A stretch of DNA of 64,000 bases from Histomonas meleagridis (GCA_020186115.1 WSYJ01000186.1:434001-498000); one strand, 5' to 3'; positions 9,086 to 19,921 are shown, counted from the first letter of the stretch. Notes: a model not told the origin generated them from the letters alone. Made by a program: numbers and translations.

Positions 9086-9892
9086 ATGACACTAGCAGAC
9101 CCTGCGCCTGGACCGCATTTTTTCACTAAACGTCTTGTAGAATATAATGGTAAGGTTCCTTTTATAGTCACAGATCTCATCAAAGAAATGAAAGTACTTG
9201 ACTCAGGGAAGATAGAAGGTATTTTTCGAATTAGTGCACAAAAGAGTACAGTTGAAAACTTGTGCTTACTTCTTGACCGTAATAGAGTTAAAAATTGGCA
9301 AGGCTATGAAGATCCTCATATCATTGCAGGTGCACTCAAACGTTATATCAGAGAATTATCTGGCTTAGACCCACTTATTGGTGAAGATATCTATGACAAG
9401 ATAAATACAGCAATGCAATGTTCTACAAGTGATGAAACCCTATTCACCGAGCTTCATAATCTTGTTTCTCAAGGATGTCCAACAAGACGAAATACTCTTG
9501 CCTATCTGATGCACTACTTCAACGTCATTACAACAGAGGTAGAATTTAACAAGATGGATGCTTCTAATCTGTCAATCGTTTTTGCGCCATCCTTATATCC
9601 ACGAACGGATTCTGTTGCATCTGGAAGTTCAATGAAAGCAATTGAAGTTATGATCAAAGATTTCGACAAAATTTTCGATGCTGAATGGTATGGTCCAAAT
9701 GTTGAAATGACTGATGAAGATATCGAACGAAGTTCCGAACCAGAAATCGATGAATCCGATGCAGCCCTTGAATCAGTCAGAAGGCAATTGATATCAAAGT
9801 CTCTCATGAAGCTTGATAGAGAAAACTTAGTTTCGATCTTGGGCTTACAGAGACCAGATAGGAAGCCACCTCAAATTGAGATGGAAGAATAG
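9086..9892 (+). CDS. RhoGAP-domain protein
   Basis: 268 residues. The RhoGAP domain covers about 12-195. The catalytic arginine finger is R48 in GIFRIS, and downstream helices are clear (HIIAGALKRYIRELSGLDPL, NTLAYLMHYFNVI, MDASNLSIVFAPSLYPR with the conserved Asn/Pro motif). It speeds GTP hydrolysis by Rho/Rac GTPases, which control actin in these amoeboid-flagellate cells. The C-terminal 70 residues are acidic and contain no other domain. Start supported by AACGGTTTTCACAATCAAATG, i.e. Myb-like core, initiator and ATG. Confidence 0.95.
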   Translation: MTLADPAPGPHFFTKRLVEYNGKVPFIVTDLIKEMKVLDSGKIEGIFRISAQKSTVENLCLLLDRNRVKNWQGYEDPHIIAGALKRYIRELSGLDPLIGEDIYDKINTAMQCSTSDETLFTELHNLVSQGCPTRRNTLAYLMHYFNVITTEVEFNKMDASNLSIVFAPSLYPRTDSVASGSSMKAIEVMIKDFDKIFDAEWYGPNVEMTDEDIERSSEPEIDESDAALESVRRQLISKSLMKLDRENLVSILGLQRPDRKPPQIEMEE

Positions 9893-10273
9893 AAAAATAT
9901 GCAATTGCGCGTGATTATTCTAAAAGAACGGAATGTATTCACAAATTTAATATTTTTTATTTACAAATTTGTGAGCTTATTTTTTTCGACTGAAACAAAT
10001 ACAAAGCTCACTACTATTTAGATCAAATCATTAAAGCACATTTATAACACAAGTGCTGCAAAACGAATTTGGTCGTTCTTGATTTGTTTTGTTAACGGTC
10101 ACCTATCCGAACAAAAAAAAATGAAATTAGAGCATATTATCTCTCTTGAAACAAGAATTCTTCGATTGTTGATTTTTTTCTACAGATTTACACATTAATA
10201 TAGAATATTAAAAAAAAATCATAATTTCGAAATAATTAAGCTTTATTATAACAAAAGATAAAACAGAGAAATT
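9893..10273. other. intergenic, one isolated AACGGT motif
   Basis: A/T-rich spacer between convergent genes. GTTAACGGTCACC at 10091-10103 matches the promoter-type Myb-like motif, but no start codon with an initiator follows on either strand nearby. Nothing else supportable. Confidence 0.5.
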
Positions 10274-10459
10274 TCAATTAGAAGAAGGCGTACTTGACAC
10301 GTAATCATCTGTGGGAGATTCTGAATCATCTTCATTTATAATAACTTGAAATTGTAAAAAGTCTTTACTACGCATAACATCTGGGAATCTATTAGCAGGT
10401 GGTGGAAGTGATAGTTCGTCAGAAGAGCTGAGTGCAATCTCATCCAATTCGTTGCACAT
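10274..10459 (-). CDS. small acidic protein, 61 residues
   Basis: A complete short frame (MCNELDEIALSSSDELSLPP to the stop) with high Ser, Asp and Glu content and a hydrophobic middle (DFLQFQVIINED). On its strand the ATG follows AATCACAAAAAAATG, a good TCA initiator with about 8 bases of 5' UTR. No family recognised. Promoter spacing and composition favour a real gene, but its size leaves doubt. Confidence 0.5.
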   Translation of the reverse strand: MCNELDEIALSSSDELSLPPPANRFPDVMRSKDFLQFQVIINEDDSESPTDDYVSSTPSSN

Positions 10460-11077
10460 TTTTTTGTGATTTTTGCTGACGGCTATTTGAAAGAGATTAT
10501 TTCAGGTTTTTCAATTGAAATTATTTCAGGTCACTTTTTTCCTACAGTATCCAACACAAAATTGAATGATTAATCTTGGCAATTTGACAGACAAATTAAA
10601 TTTTGTGAGTACAGTTCTGACGTTTTTCTCCATTTTATCGACTCTAATTTTTGTAGCATTCCACAAAAAAATGTAAAAACCTCAAAACTTTATAAGCAAC
10701 AGTACTTTTATTGAAAAAATATATCAATAACCTGTAATATTTACAAGTAATTTGCAATTCGATCACATTTTTAAATTAATTAAATCATTCATAAAAATTA
10801 TGAATATAAAAGATACGCAACAAATACAAAATGTTTGCATAAATATCCTTAATATTAATTTATTGTTTAAATCAAATCATCTGTTTAAAATTCGAAAATT
10901 GAAAAATATCAAATAGCATAACTAATGTTAACGAATGTATTTTATGTGATTTTAATAATGAATAACACAAAGAACACATAATTAACCCAAAATTCTGATC
11001 TGTAAAAATTGACTAAGTCTGTTCACTCACTTTGATGTCTTTTTGATGTTCTAATTAAAGAAGGAATTTAAATTTTA
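10460..11077. other. intergenic; short direct repeat
   Basis: ATTATTTCAGGT occurs twice (about 10497-10508 and 10520-10531) just upstream of the small acidic gene. The rest is A/T-rich sequence up to the 3' end of the SPX transporter. No gene seen. Confidence 0.4.
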
Positions 11078-13192
11078 CTACATTCCATAAGCGAGTCCTA
11101 TTCCATAGTACACACTCATGCATGCGATCAAGCATGCTATAGTTACTATTATTCCCCACACTATCATTTCTTTTGATGTCAAATAAGCCTTTCCTGAAGT
11201 ATCCTGTAAAGTTACTGTACAAATGTTTGGGAATGAAGATACAGGCAATACTTGAGAAGCTGTTGTTGTCATACAAGCGCACATGGCATAAAGAGCCAAA
11301 TGACCAGAATTTGCAGCGAATGTACAAACCAAGGGCAATGTAATCATTGATGAAACAGTATGCGTTAATAATATATCTATAACCAAAACGCATGCGTTTA
11401 CGACCAATATTGAAACCCATAAACTTGTACCTCCCAATAAACTTTGAAGGAGGTTCTTAGCAACGTCCATTAAACCAGAATCAGTAACAATTTTACATAG
11501 TGCATTACCACCCATTAACATAAATATAATATTCCAAGGCAACTCTGTAATTTTGGAAGGATTTAATATTCCGACTCCATAAAACATTAACACTGGAATT
11601 AAACCTACAACACCATAATCCGAAAATGCCTTATTACCACCGAATGGTAATGATATCCAAATTGCTATAGTTGCGAGTGATATAATCGAAACATACCATT
11701 GCATCCAACCGAACTCAGTTTTAGAGTTTGGTACTGGTGGAACCTTATCAATATCCATTTTATATTTAATTTGTAATATTCCCCATGCAATTAAGCAACA
11801 TACTAATGCATAAGGTAACGCGGTAGCAAAGAATTCAACGAAACCTACTGATACATCTAAGTTATTTTCACGTGCAGCTTGATCAACAGCTTCAACAGTA
11901 ACAGCATTTTGAGGTGATGATAAAGGAGTCATCATACCTCCGAGGTTACCACCCACTGCTACAGCGAACAACATTGCCTTAATATATTCTGAATCACGTG
12001 GAATTTGTTTCATTGTTGGTACTATTAATGCTACAACAATCATTGTACTAGTAATATTTGATATCCACATAGCTATAAAAGCATTAAGTATAATCAATAC
12101 CAAAAGGAAAAATCGTTTGTTACATGCAGCCTTTTGGAGAATCACTGTAGCTATACGTTTGTCAAGTTCAGTTTCACGTAAAGCTGCAGCTATTGTAAAA
12201 CCACCGATTGTAAGGAAAACGGTTGATGACATTGTTGATTGATGAATAACTTTACCCACAGTTTCAAATGAGTCAGGTAATACACCACAGACTACACCGA
12301 GAAATGGAATACTTAATGAAGTTAACCATAAAGGAACTGCCCCAGTCGCCCATAGAATTGCAGCAAAGAATACAATTCCAAGACACCGCTGAGCGCTCAT
12401 CTCAAATTTCAGAGTGAATTGAAAAAATTGAAAGGCAAGTAAAACCGCGAGTGAAATCACCAACGGTATGAATTTGATACTAGCTGGTGCTAAAAGAAGC
12501 TCATTATGACGAAACGTCATAGCTTCGAACTTAGAAAGAACTGTGGATTGTTTCCAAAGTAGAGCATTTTCAACTTGGGAATGTAACTGCATGATGATAT
12601 CAGAGCGGGAAACATGTTCGGTGTTTGTTGAGACACGACGTTTCATCGTGACAAACAAATCTTCAAGAGAAGATATTAAAACAGAAATCTCTGAGAGAGA
12701 GCCAAATACATCACTTTCAATGGATAAGTACTCTTCTCGGAATTCTGGTTGATTTAGAAGGCGTGCAAACTTTTTTACTATCTTTTCTCCACCGGTTTTG
12801 TTTACCTCTAAAAAGGTCCTTAGCTCATAGACAGTAAGCATTTCTCCATAGATTCTCTTATGGAATGACTTTTCGGCTTCGGCGGACCTTTCATCCGTTT
12901 CAAGCTGATCTTCAAGATCCGCTCGAATCTCTTCAATCGACTTCTCGATTTCTTCATATTGCTGGGAATAAAACGTGGCAATTTGATTGATACTTTCACG
13001 AAGCGCATGAAGAAACCGATCATAACATGCGCTCTTAAATGATTCTATGCTTGATTGAGATTCAGCAATATCGACCGACTCATCAATCTGCGTTAGGAAC
13101 TGCTTTATCATCTTCTTGAATTCTTTATATGGGAGATATTGATCATACCATTGCTTAACAGCGACAAATCGCAACTGTTTACCAAATTTCAT
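11078..13192 (-). CDS. SPX-domain phosphate/anion transporter (Pho87/90-like, SLC13 superfamily)
   Basis: 704 residues. The N-terminal SPX domain (about 1-215) begins MKFGKQLRFVAVKQWYDQYL with the Tyr/Lys pattern (YKEFKKMIKQF) that binds inositol pyrophosphates. About 12 hydrophobic segments follow from about 235. Conserved SLC13/DASS features are visible: NITSTMIVVALIVP, NLGGMMTPLSSPQNAV and, in the second half, MLMGGNALCK plus LLTHTVSSMITLPLV. The architecture matches yeast Pho87/Pho90, low-affinity phosphate carriers whose SPX domain limits uptake. Length is a little shorter than the yeast proteins. It probably acts in the plasma membrane or a vacuole-like compartment; the substrate is inferred from the SPX fusion. 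Confidence 0.92.
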   Translation of the reverse strand: MKFGKQLRFVAVKQWYDQYLPYKEFKKMIKQFLTQIDESVDIAESQSSIESFKSACYDRFLHALRESINQIATFYSQQYEEIEKSIEEIRADLEDQLETDERSAEAEKSFHKRIYGEMLTVYELRTFLEVNKTGGEKIVKKFARLLNQPEFREEYLSIESDVFGSLSEISVLISSLEDLFVTMKRRVSTNTEHVSRSDIIMQLHSQVENALLWKQSTVLSKFEAMTFRHNELLLAPASIKFIPLVISLAVLLAFQFFQFTLKFEMSAQRCLGIVFFAAILWATGAVPLWLTSLSIPFLGVVCGVLPDSFETVGKVIHQSTMSSTVFLTIGGFTIAAALRETELDKRIATVILQKAACNKRFFLLVLIILNAFIAMWISNITSTMIVVALIVPTMKQIPRDSEYIKAMLFAVAVGGNLGGMMTPLSSPQNAVTVEAVDQAARENNLDVSVGFVEFFATALPYALVCCLIAWGILQIKYKMDIDKVPPVPNSKTEFGWMQWYVSIISLATIAIWISLPFGGNKAFSDYGVVGLIPVLMFYGVGILNPSKITELPWNIIFMLMGGNALCKIVTDSGLMDVAKNLLQSLLGGTSLWVSILVVNACVLVIDILLTHTVSSMITLPLVCTFAANSGHLALYAMCACMTTTASQVLPVSSFPNICTVTLQDTSGKAYLTSKEMIVWGIIVTIACLIACMSVYYGIGLAYGM

Positions 13193-13742
13193 TTATCTTA
13201 AATAAACTTTTTCAATACATTGTAAATCTATTTTATAAATAAACCATTGAATTAGCAATTTTGGCTATGGTCGACCAAAATTGGTATTCAATTACCAGTT
13301 TTTGAATGTTCAGCGAATTTTACTAAAAAAACATTTTTGCGATTTATATATTTCATAGCGTAACAAAAGTTACTGCAATTTGATGTCCTTATTTAAGACT
13401 TTATGATATATAAAAATAATATAAATTATCATGGACAAAGTCACAAAAGTGAATTACTTACAATTAACGGCGTGAGTTAATTTTGTTGTAAACAGATTTG
13501 TCAAATTTCATGTAAGACACTGAAATCAGTTGAAGTAGAAAACTTTTTCTTGAAGGTTTATTAGTTGTATAATAGTGTGTATGCTTATTAAATTCTATTT
13601 CATTTCATTTCATTTTTTCTCTTTTGAAAAAAATTTTGGGTGTATACCATTTTGTTAATGAGAAACATCAACAAGAAAAGGAAATGGCTTTATTTGAACG
13701 TTAAGAATAATATTATTAAAGTTATGTAACGTTTCACATAAA
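13193..13742. other. intergenic, divergent promoters
   Basis: 550 A/T-rich bases between the SPX transporter (minus) and the roadblock gene (plus). TTAACGGC at 13464-13471 resembles the Myb-like motif. The roadblock start is preceded by TTTCACATAAAATG. No gene seen. Confidence 0.5.
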
Positions 13743-14039
13743 ATGTCAGATTCGAATGAGATCCTTCAAAACATCCAAAATAAACCAGGAGTGCTCGGAA
13801 CAATTATAATAACTCCTGACGGCATCCCTATCAAAACCACTTTCAGTAATACTGAAACATCTAGATATGCTGGATTTGTATCAGACTTTATAAGACAGAC
13901 AAACTCAACACTTAATGCAACAAAAACCAAAGAAAAATTACAATGTGTTCGTGTACGGTCGTTTAAGAATGAAATTCTAATTTTTCCAGACAAATCATTC
14001 ATTCTTATTGTAATCCAAGACACATTTACCACCAATTAA
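13743..14039 (+). CDS. roadblock/LC7 dynein light chain
   Basis: 98 residues, the normal length of DYNLRB proteins. It shows the family pattern: an N-terminal helix (ILQNIQNKPGVLGTIIITPDG with a PDG turn), GIPIKTTFSN, a middle helix and the closing strands LQCVRVRSFKNEILIFPDKS and FILIVIQD. It is a light chain of cytoplasmic and/or flagellar dynein that binds the intermediate chains. The initiator TCACATAAAATG gives a 7-base 5' UTR. Confidence 0.93.
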   Translation: MSDSNEILQNIQNKPGVLGTIIITPDGIPIKTTFSNTETSRYAGFVSDFIRQTNSTLNATKTKEKLQCVRVRSFKNEILIFPDKSFILIVIQDTFTTN

Positions 14040-14107
14040 AACTATTTGTATTTATAAAAATTAAATTAGATTAATTTTTTTTTTAGTTATTTTGATCAAT
14101 TTTTTTT

Positions 14108-14881
14108 CTAATGAAAGCAATTGATGTCAAATTCTTTTCTTCGTAATATGAATTTGCTTAGCATAGCCCTTATTTCGAATGTGTTTTTCTTTTCGAATAT
14201 TTTTTTATCGCTAAATTGTTTTGGATCCAAAAAATTCAAAATTAGAAACAAGATCTGAGGATTTGGTATAGAGCTCATTAACAAAGTGCAGTGCTCGAAC
14301 TTTAATTGCTTAGCCATTTGGAAATATTTTTCGTTTGGATTTATCTCATCAATAACAAGATAACGCCATTCAATTCCATTAATGAATTCATAATCAGCTA
14401 AAAATGAATCATAATCAGTAATAAGTACATCAAAGCAAACGTAAGCTGAATCTATTTTTCCATTTTCATCATAAGCATAAATTTCATTTTGTATTGTTTT
14501 GATTCCATGAGATATAACACAATTAAGTATTGAACATTTCTCAAACTCCTCCTTCCATTTTGAAAGAGATGACTCAGGAGCAATAACTAGAAATGGGCCA
14601 TTGATACCATGGCTACATGAAATGTCGGATAACGTAGATGCAAGTTGAAAAGGTTTGTTAAAACACTCTCCATCAGCAAGGATTGAATTCTTTGAGTTGT
14701 ACCAACAATAACGGAGCCAATTGATCCCAGAAACTTGGCATTTTAGAAGTGGTGTATCATTGTCTGTGAAAGGCAATTCTTTAAAAGAATCTGGATTGAC
14801 ATTTCGAGGGTTAGTTATTTTAATTGGATTTTTGTGGAGGACTTTGTTGGTCTTATTATCCATATTATGGCATATATACAC
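14108..14881 (-). CDS. degenerate SNF2/CHD-type ATPase lobe (catalytically suspect)
   Basis: 257 residues that align in order with lobe 1 of CHD-type SNF2 ATPases: VSGINWLRYCWYNSKNSILA, then GPFLVIAPESSLSKWKEEFE, then FDVLITDYDSFL, then INGIEWRYLVIDE, then FEHCTLLMSSIPNPQ and LILNFLDPKQF. The catalytic motifs are changed. The P-loop (DEMGLGKT in the family) reads DGECFNKP, keeping the Lys but losing the Gly and Thr. The Walker B DEAH reads DEIN. Lobe 2 is absent. The frame is clean from ATG to stop, so it is either a maintained pseudo-ATPase or a young pseudogene. It is divergent from histone H4 across 97 bases. ATG 14863 is an alternative start. Confidence 0.7.
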   Translation of the reverse strand: MYICHNMDNKTNKVLHKNPIKITNPRNVNPDSFKELPFTDNDTPLLKCQVSGINWLRYCWYNSKNSILADGECFNKPFQLASTLSDISCSHGINGPFLVIAPESSLSKWKEEFEKCSILNCVISHGIKTIQNEIYAYDENGKIDSAYVCFDVLITDYDSFLADYEFINGIEWRYLVIDEINPNEKYFQMAKQLKFEHCTLLMSSIPNPQILFLILNFLDPKQFSDKKIFEKKNTFEIRAMLSKFILRRKEFDINCFH

Positions 14882-15284
<403 letters not shown>

Positions 15285-15665
15285 AGTAATTTTTTTTTTG
15301 GAAATGATTTTTATTTTAATTTAGAATAATTTTAAAATTCCAATTACCCTTAAACTAGAAATCAATACTTACCAAAGGCACCTTGTTTTAAGTTCATGTG
15401 GTTGTAGTTGTCATGATAATGAAGGGAAAATATTTTTGATCAAACATATCAAACAATTTTTATTGTGTTGTACTATGGTAAGGACAAAAAACCTCCTTTT
15501 TAATGGAGATTTAAATTTTTTTAAATTTTAAATAATTCTTCATTACCTAAAATCACAAAAATGGCCGATCATTTATCGAATTTTATAATATATTTTGTTT
15601 ATCATGATAAAAAAAATGTAGTTTGATTAAAAATATAAATGTTTAACTCATATGATTTTAATTTT
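15285..15665. other. intergenic, nothing recognised
   Basis: Convergent spacer between H4 and the importin gene. A/T-rich, no frame with a supported start and no repeat. Confidence 0.6.
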
Positions 15666-18638
15666 TTAAACTCCAAACAATTGTGACAAAAATTGGGAAA
15701 CATAAGGTGGAATATTTTGCATTTGTGATGCCAAATTCCTTATTTCCGGTCCTATTGCGTTTGCCACGTTTGGAATTTGCATTCCTTGAAACAGTTTTTC
15801 TGCAATTTCCTGCACGAAAGGAGCTATATCATTATTATTTTGAGCTTGACAGAACAATTGGAACAAAAACATGTAACCAATTTGTGCTTCTTCTATATCA
15901 TCTTCCGCAGGGAACATATGTATAAACTTTGAAACTGCTTCAGCTGCATTTCCGAAGTTTAATCTTTGCTTCAACAAAATCGAATATGAACTTACAGCGT
16001 TATCATTTCCAGCATAGAATGATTCATTCTCTGTTGCTTCTTCTGTATTTACTGCGTTAAATAATATATTTAATATTTCGTCAAGTTGTTGTGAATTTAA
16101 GTTTAACCTTTCGTAAATTCGTCCAACTCCAAATAAAGCCATTCTTCGAGATGAAACATCAGGAGAGTTTACAAATGTTAAAATTTGTTGTAATACATTT
16201 CCACATTGAGCTATGAATTCGATCGGACATATTATTAAGAAATCAATCCAAAGTCCTAATGAAAATTGTATTAGAAGTGGAATAGTTTCTTCGCTTAATG
16301 GTTTTAATAATGAAGTTATTTGAGTAAATATATTTAATGCTTGATCTGGGAATAAATCATATAATGGTTTAAGTGATGTTAAAAATGCCCAAAGTAAATT
16401 AAGGAACAAATCTTCTTCGCAACTTTCAAACTCATCATTTTGTATCGAAGATCGAAGAAGTTCAAATGAAACTTTAAGTAATGCAGGAACAGTTTGGAAA
16501 TAAAGAAGTTTCGCCTCATTCGGACAATCAGAATTCTCAACAAGTGAAGAAATTGATTCCGCTATTTTAGCTTGAACTTCAATTTCTGGTTCTTGAGGGA
16601 ATTCATTTATTAATTGTTGTAATATCTCAAAAATATGACCTTTTACAGATATTGCCAAATCTGTTAAGAGCTCAACGCCAGCCATTCTTATTTGACTATC
16701 AAAAACAATTGCGATTGAATGCATAGCTGCCTTAAAAGATTCTTCGAAATATGGAGTAAATGCTTCTTTAACAGCTAATGCATAATCACCTAAAGATTGT
16801 AATGCTGAAGTTATTTCAGCAAATTGCTCATTTCTAAATAACATCATTTTGTTTTTCCCAGGAACAAATATCGATGAATATTCAAAACTATCTTGCCAAT
16901 TTGTATCATCTTTTTCTTGGACAAATACTTCGATTTCTTGATTTGATACTTCAAGTAATTTTGGTACTATAAATTGTAAAAATTGTGCAAATGGAGGACC
17001 GATTTGTTTTGCAATTATTCTTAACCCTAACCAAGTTGATACTTCAGGACGAATTTGTGTAAGTGATAATAAATGTTGAATTAATGTTCCTAAATTTTGT
17101 TCATCCATAACTTTCGCAAACTTAGATATAGCTATCATTAATGTATAACATGTATCAGCATCAGCACCTTGAACAATCATTTCAAGTGCTTTTCCAGCAA
17201 ATTGCAATGCAATTGGTGGCGCTTCATCAATAATTGCTGCTGCACATCTAATTGAGTCTGATGTATTTATACTTTGTATAAGTTGTAATAGAGTTGGAGC
17301 AATTTGTTTAAGAAATCCTTTATCTATATCACTGATTTCTTCAACAAATCGAGCAAGTGGTGCAACAGCAATAATTTTCCCTTGTGAAATAAGTTGGAAA
17401 AGAAGTGTAACTATATTAGTTGGGAAACTTTTATCTTTGGATATAATTTTACTAAGTTTATGATGAATTAAATAATCAAGTGAATAAACAGCATTTTCAA
17501 ATATTACTAAATCATTATGTTGTAATAACTGAATAATTTGTGGTAGAAGATCAATTTGTGGAATCCATCGAATTACTGCAGAAAGAGATTGAAGTGGAAT
17601 TTGTTGTGAGTTTTGAGTAACAATTTGAAGAAGTTGTTTTCCTGATTTTGGATCTTTGGAAACAAAATCTTCAAGAAGTTGACATGTATAATTATATACA
17701 GCAGAACGTTCTCCAAATTCATCATATGGATTAGCTAATGCAACAACAATTGATTGAGCAAAATCACCAAGATGTGATGAGATAAAACGCCAAACAGGTG
17801 GCGAACGATCAAGCATTCGACTAATAGTTTCAAGTGATGAGATACGTGATGCATCATTTCTTGCGGTGTTTTGAATGATATTAAGAAGTGCTGCGGTAAA
17901 TTGCTCAAGATGTGAACCTAAGATATTTCCATGAAGTTGGAAGAAATAAAGAAAATCGGATAAAGATTCAGTTACATTTTGATCAGGAAGAGAAAGAATT
18001 ACTTGTGGAATGAAATTGAATAAACCAAGAAGATTGTTGTCAAGAATCATAAGATTGTATGCAAGATTAAGGGAAGCAGAACGAGCTTCGGGATATTGAG
18101 AATCAAATTGAAGTGCTGATGAAAGAGATGCTAATAATTGTTGTGGAATTTGTTCAGGATTTGCGGAACTTATATAATTTGCAAAGAAACGTATAGATTT
18201 GAAGCTAAGTGGTGTTTGAAGTAACCTGAACATGAGATCAAATATTTCTGGCCATTCAATATTGCTTGATAAAATAACGATAATTTGATCAATAATTAGA
18301 AATATATAGTTTTGTTCACGTGGATCCCTTTGAGTGCCAAAATTAAGAAGTTCACCAAATACTTGTTTTAAACATGAATAAGTATTTGGACTTAATGTTA
18401 ATGTTGAATTCATTGATTCAACTCTAAAAAGATAATTCTTGATTTGAATTAAAGCTTGAATCCTACAATTAACATTTGGACTTGATTTGACGATTTCAAG
18501 AAGTATAATGATGACTTGATTTGGGTCTTGAGTAAGAAGTGTATTAAAAGTTGTTTCTGCAGCTGCTCTTTCATCATTATTTGGGTTACCGAAGTTTATA
18601 AGAAGAGAGTTTATGTAATCTACTGGAGAAGAAGACAT
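15666..18638 (-). CDS. importin-beta family karyopherin, importin-5/Kap121-like
   Basis: 990 residues of HEAT-type repeats. The N-terminus (VDYINSLLINFGNPNNDERA, then QIKNYLF) is an importin-N domain. At about two-thirds length, DDTNWQDSFEYSSIF followed by LQSLGDYALAVKEAFTPYFE parallels the DDDGWEFV and YAKELKEGFVEYTE region of importin-5, which sets it apart from other karyopherins. It imports ribosomal proteins and histones in other eukaryotes and binds RanGTP through its N-terminal third. I use ATG 18638 (MSSSPVD); the frame extends only to a TTG at 18653. Importin-4 is the near alternative. Confidence 0.85.
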   Translation of the reverse strand: MSSSPVDYINSLLINFGNPNNDERAAAETTFNTLLTQDPNQVIIILLEIVKSSPNVNCRIQALIQIKNYLFRVESMNSTLTLSPNTYSCLKQVFGELLNFGTQRDPREQNYIFLIIDQIIVILSSNIEWPEIFDLMFRLLQTPLSFKSIRFFANYISSANPEQIPQQLLASLSSALQFDSQYPEARSASLNLAYNLMILDNNLLGLFNFIPQVILSLPDQNVTESLSDFLYFFQLHGNILGSHLEQFTAALLNIIQNTARNDASRISSLETISRMLDRSPPVWRFISSHLGDFAQSIVVALANPYDEFGERSAVYNYTCQLLEDFVSKDPKSGKQLLQIVTQNSQQIPLQSLSAVIRWIPQIDLLPQIIQLLQHNDLVIFENAVYSLDYLIHHKLSKIISKDKSFPTNIVTLLFQLISQGKIIAVAPLARFVEEISDIDKGFLKQIAPTLLQLIQSINTSDSIRCAAAIIDEAPPIALQFAGKALEMIVQGADADTCYTLMIAISKFAKVMDEQNLGTLIQHLLSLTQIRPEVSTWLGLRIIAKQIGPPFAQFLQFIVPKLLEVSNQEIEVFVQEKDDTNWQDSFEYSSIFVPGKNKMMLFRNEQFAEITSALQSLGDYALAVKEAFTPYFEESFKAAMHSIAIVFDSQIRMAGVELLTDLAISVKGHIFEILQQLINEFPQEPEIEVQAKIAESISSLVENSDCPNEAKLLYFQTVPALLKVSFELLRSSIQNDEFESCEEDLFLNLLWAFLTSLKPLYDLFPDQALNIFTQITSLLKPLSEETIPLLIQFSLGLWIDFLIICPIEFIAQCGNVLQQILTFVNSPDVSSRRMALFGVGRIYERLNLNSQQLDEILNILFNAVNTEEATENESFYAGNDNAVSSYSILLKQRLNFGNAAEAVSKFIHMFPAEDDIEEAQIGYMFLFQLFCQAQNNNDIAPFVQEIAEKLFQGMQIPNVANAIGPEIRNLASQMQNIPPYVSQFLSQLFGV

Positions 18639-18829
18639 TTTGCATCCCGCCAACCATTGAATTCAAATTTACACGAGAATTCAATGATTTATTTTTTGGC
18701 CGGGCAAAAATCTTAACGTGCATTAAGTCAAACCCTAAGACGATACAACAAATTGAACATTTTGCATCGGTTAATAGCACACAAATTTCGATTGAACGAT
18801 TATAATGAATTGAATCGATCACATCACTT

Positions 18830-19921
18830 TTATTCATTTTTTTCTTCTTCTTCATTTGGTTCATTTTTTTTCATTTTCTTTTTTGCTTCTCTTATTTTAT
18901 TTGCTGTAATATCTTCAACAAACATTCTCCTTAATATCATTCTTTTCTTTCTTTCATCATCATTAACATTTTTCATTTGACATTCCATTTTTTGTTTCTC
19001 TTCTATTTCAACAACTTTTTCATTAACTTTTTCGGTAATTTTCGCAATTAATTCGCGCGTAACTGATGCCTCTGACATCCTTTGTGCAAGATAAGGCAAA
19101 AAGTTATCTTTGATTTCTTTTTCGACTTCGTCATAGAAATATCCATTTCTTTCCAACAAATTCATTGCATCGCTTAACAAATCCGATGCAAAGAATTCGC
19201 TAAATCCACGCGCAGCAACTTTGTTCTTAAGTTCATTTTGCGCTTGTTCAACTTTAGCGCGTTCTTCAATTCGACGTTGTTTCTCTTCGAACTTTCGACG
19301 CTCAGCTTCTTCAAGCCTTTGTACATCAGCAAGTTCGACGTTCCGTTGATGTTCAATTGCTTCTTTGTGTCGGCGTATGTTCGCAAGTTCTTCTTCTTCT
19401 TGGACTTCCATGAATGATTGTTCAAGAATTTTATTTACGATTGTGGATACTATGGGTTTGACTTCAAAATCAAAGTCAAAAAGTTCGGATTCTTCAACTT
19501 GCGTTTCAATGTCAACACCTGTTTTGGGTGGAATATATGGAGGTGTTGGAGGTCTGTCTAAAAATGCATCTGTTTGTGTCATAACACTGACTTCAATTGG
19601 CTTGTCGTTGATTTCATGAAGATAGGGCTCGGTTTGAATTTCAAGATCAATTCTATCTTCCTGTTGTTGTGGAAAACCTAATGTATTTGTTCGCTCAAGA
19701 GTTCTTACACGAGGTGATGGAGTTTTATGTGGTTTTCTTGGTTTTGGCTTTTCTTCCTCTTCAAAATTTTGTTTTCTCCTTATATAAGTTGATCCACGAC
19801 AAACTCGTGGATCGACTGTGATATGACAAGGTGCTTGATTGGTGTCTGATCTATATTTTGGCTTTTGTTCAATTGGGCGGGCTCCAGCTTGGAAAGTAAA
19901 TCCCCCGCTCTCACCAAGCAT
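18830..19921 (-). CDS. RSPH3: radial spoke protein 3 (RSPH3)
   Basis: 363 residues. The family hallmark is DPRVCRGSTYIRR near residue 37, followed by a Pro/Lys-rich stretch. Residues about 90-140 hold IQTEPYLHEI and MTQTDAFLDRPPTPPY. A coiled-coil core (about 165-240) and a dimerisation region (about 240-320) complete the RSP3 plan. RSP3 anchors radial spokes to axonemal doublets and, in other organisms, binds PKA regulatory-type domains through amphipathic helices. The ATG follows a TCACATAAAAAAACG initiator. The stop TAA overlaps TAAAAG. The C-terminus is Lys/Glu-rich. Confidence 0.93.
   Translation of the reverse strand: MLGESGGFTFQAGARPIEQKPKYRSDTNQAPCHITVDPRVCRGSTYIRRKQNFEEEEKPKPRKPHKTPSPRVRTLERTNTLGFPQQQEDRIDLEIQTEPYLHEINDKPIEVSVMTQTDAFLDRPPTPPYIPPKTGVDIETQVEESELFDFDFEVKPIVSTIVNKILEQSFMEVQEEEELANIRRHKEAIEHQRNVELADVQRLEEAERRKFEEKQRRIEERAKVEQAQNELKNKVAARGFSEFFASDLLSDAMNLLERNGYFYDEVEKEIKDNFLPYLAQRMSEASVTRELIAKITEKVNEKVVEIEEKQKMECQMKNVNDDERKKRMILRRMFVEDITANKIREAKKKMKKNEPNEEEEKNE

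Noticed and set aside
18586-18864. 92-codon minus-strand frame between the importin and RSP3 genes
   Set aside because: It overlaps both real genes in another frame and lacks promoter features.
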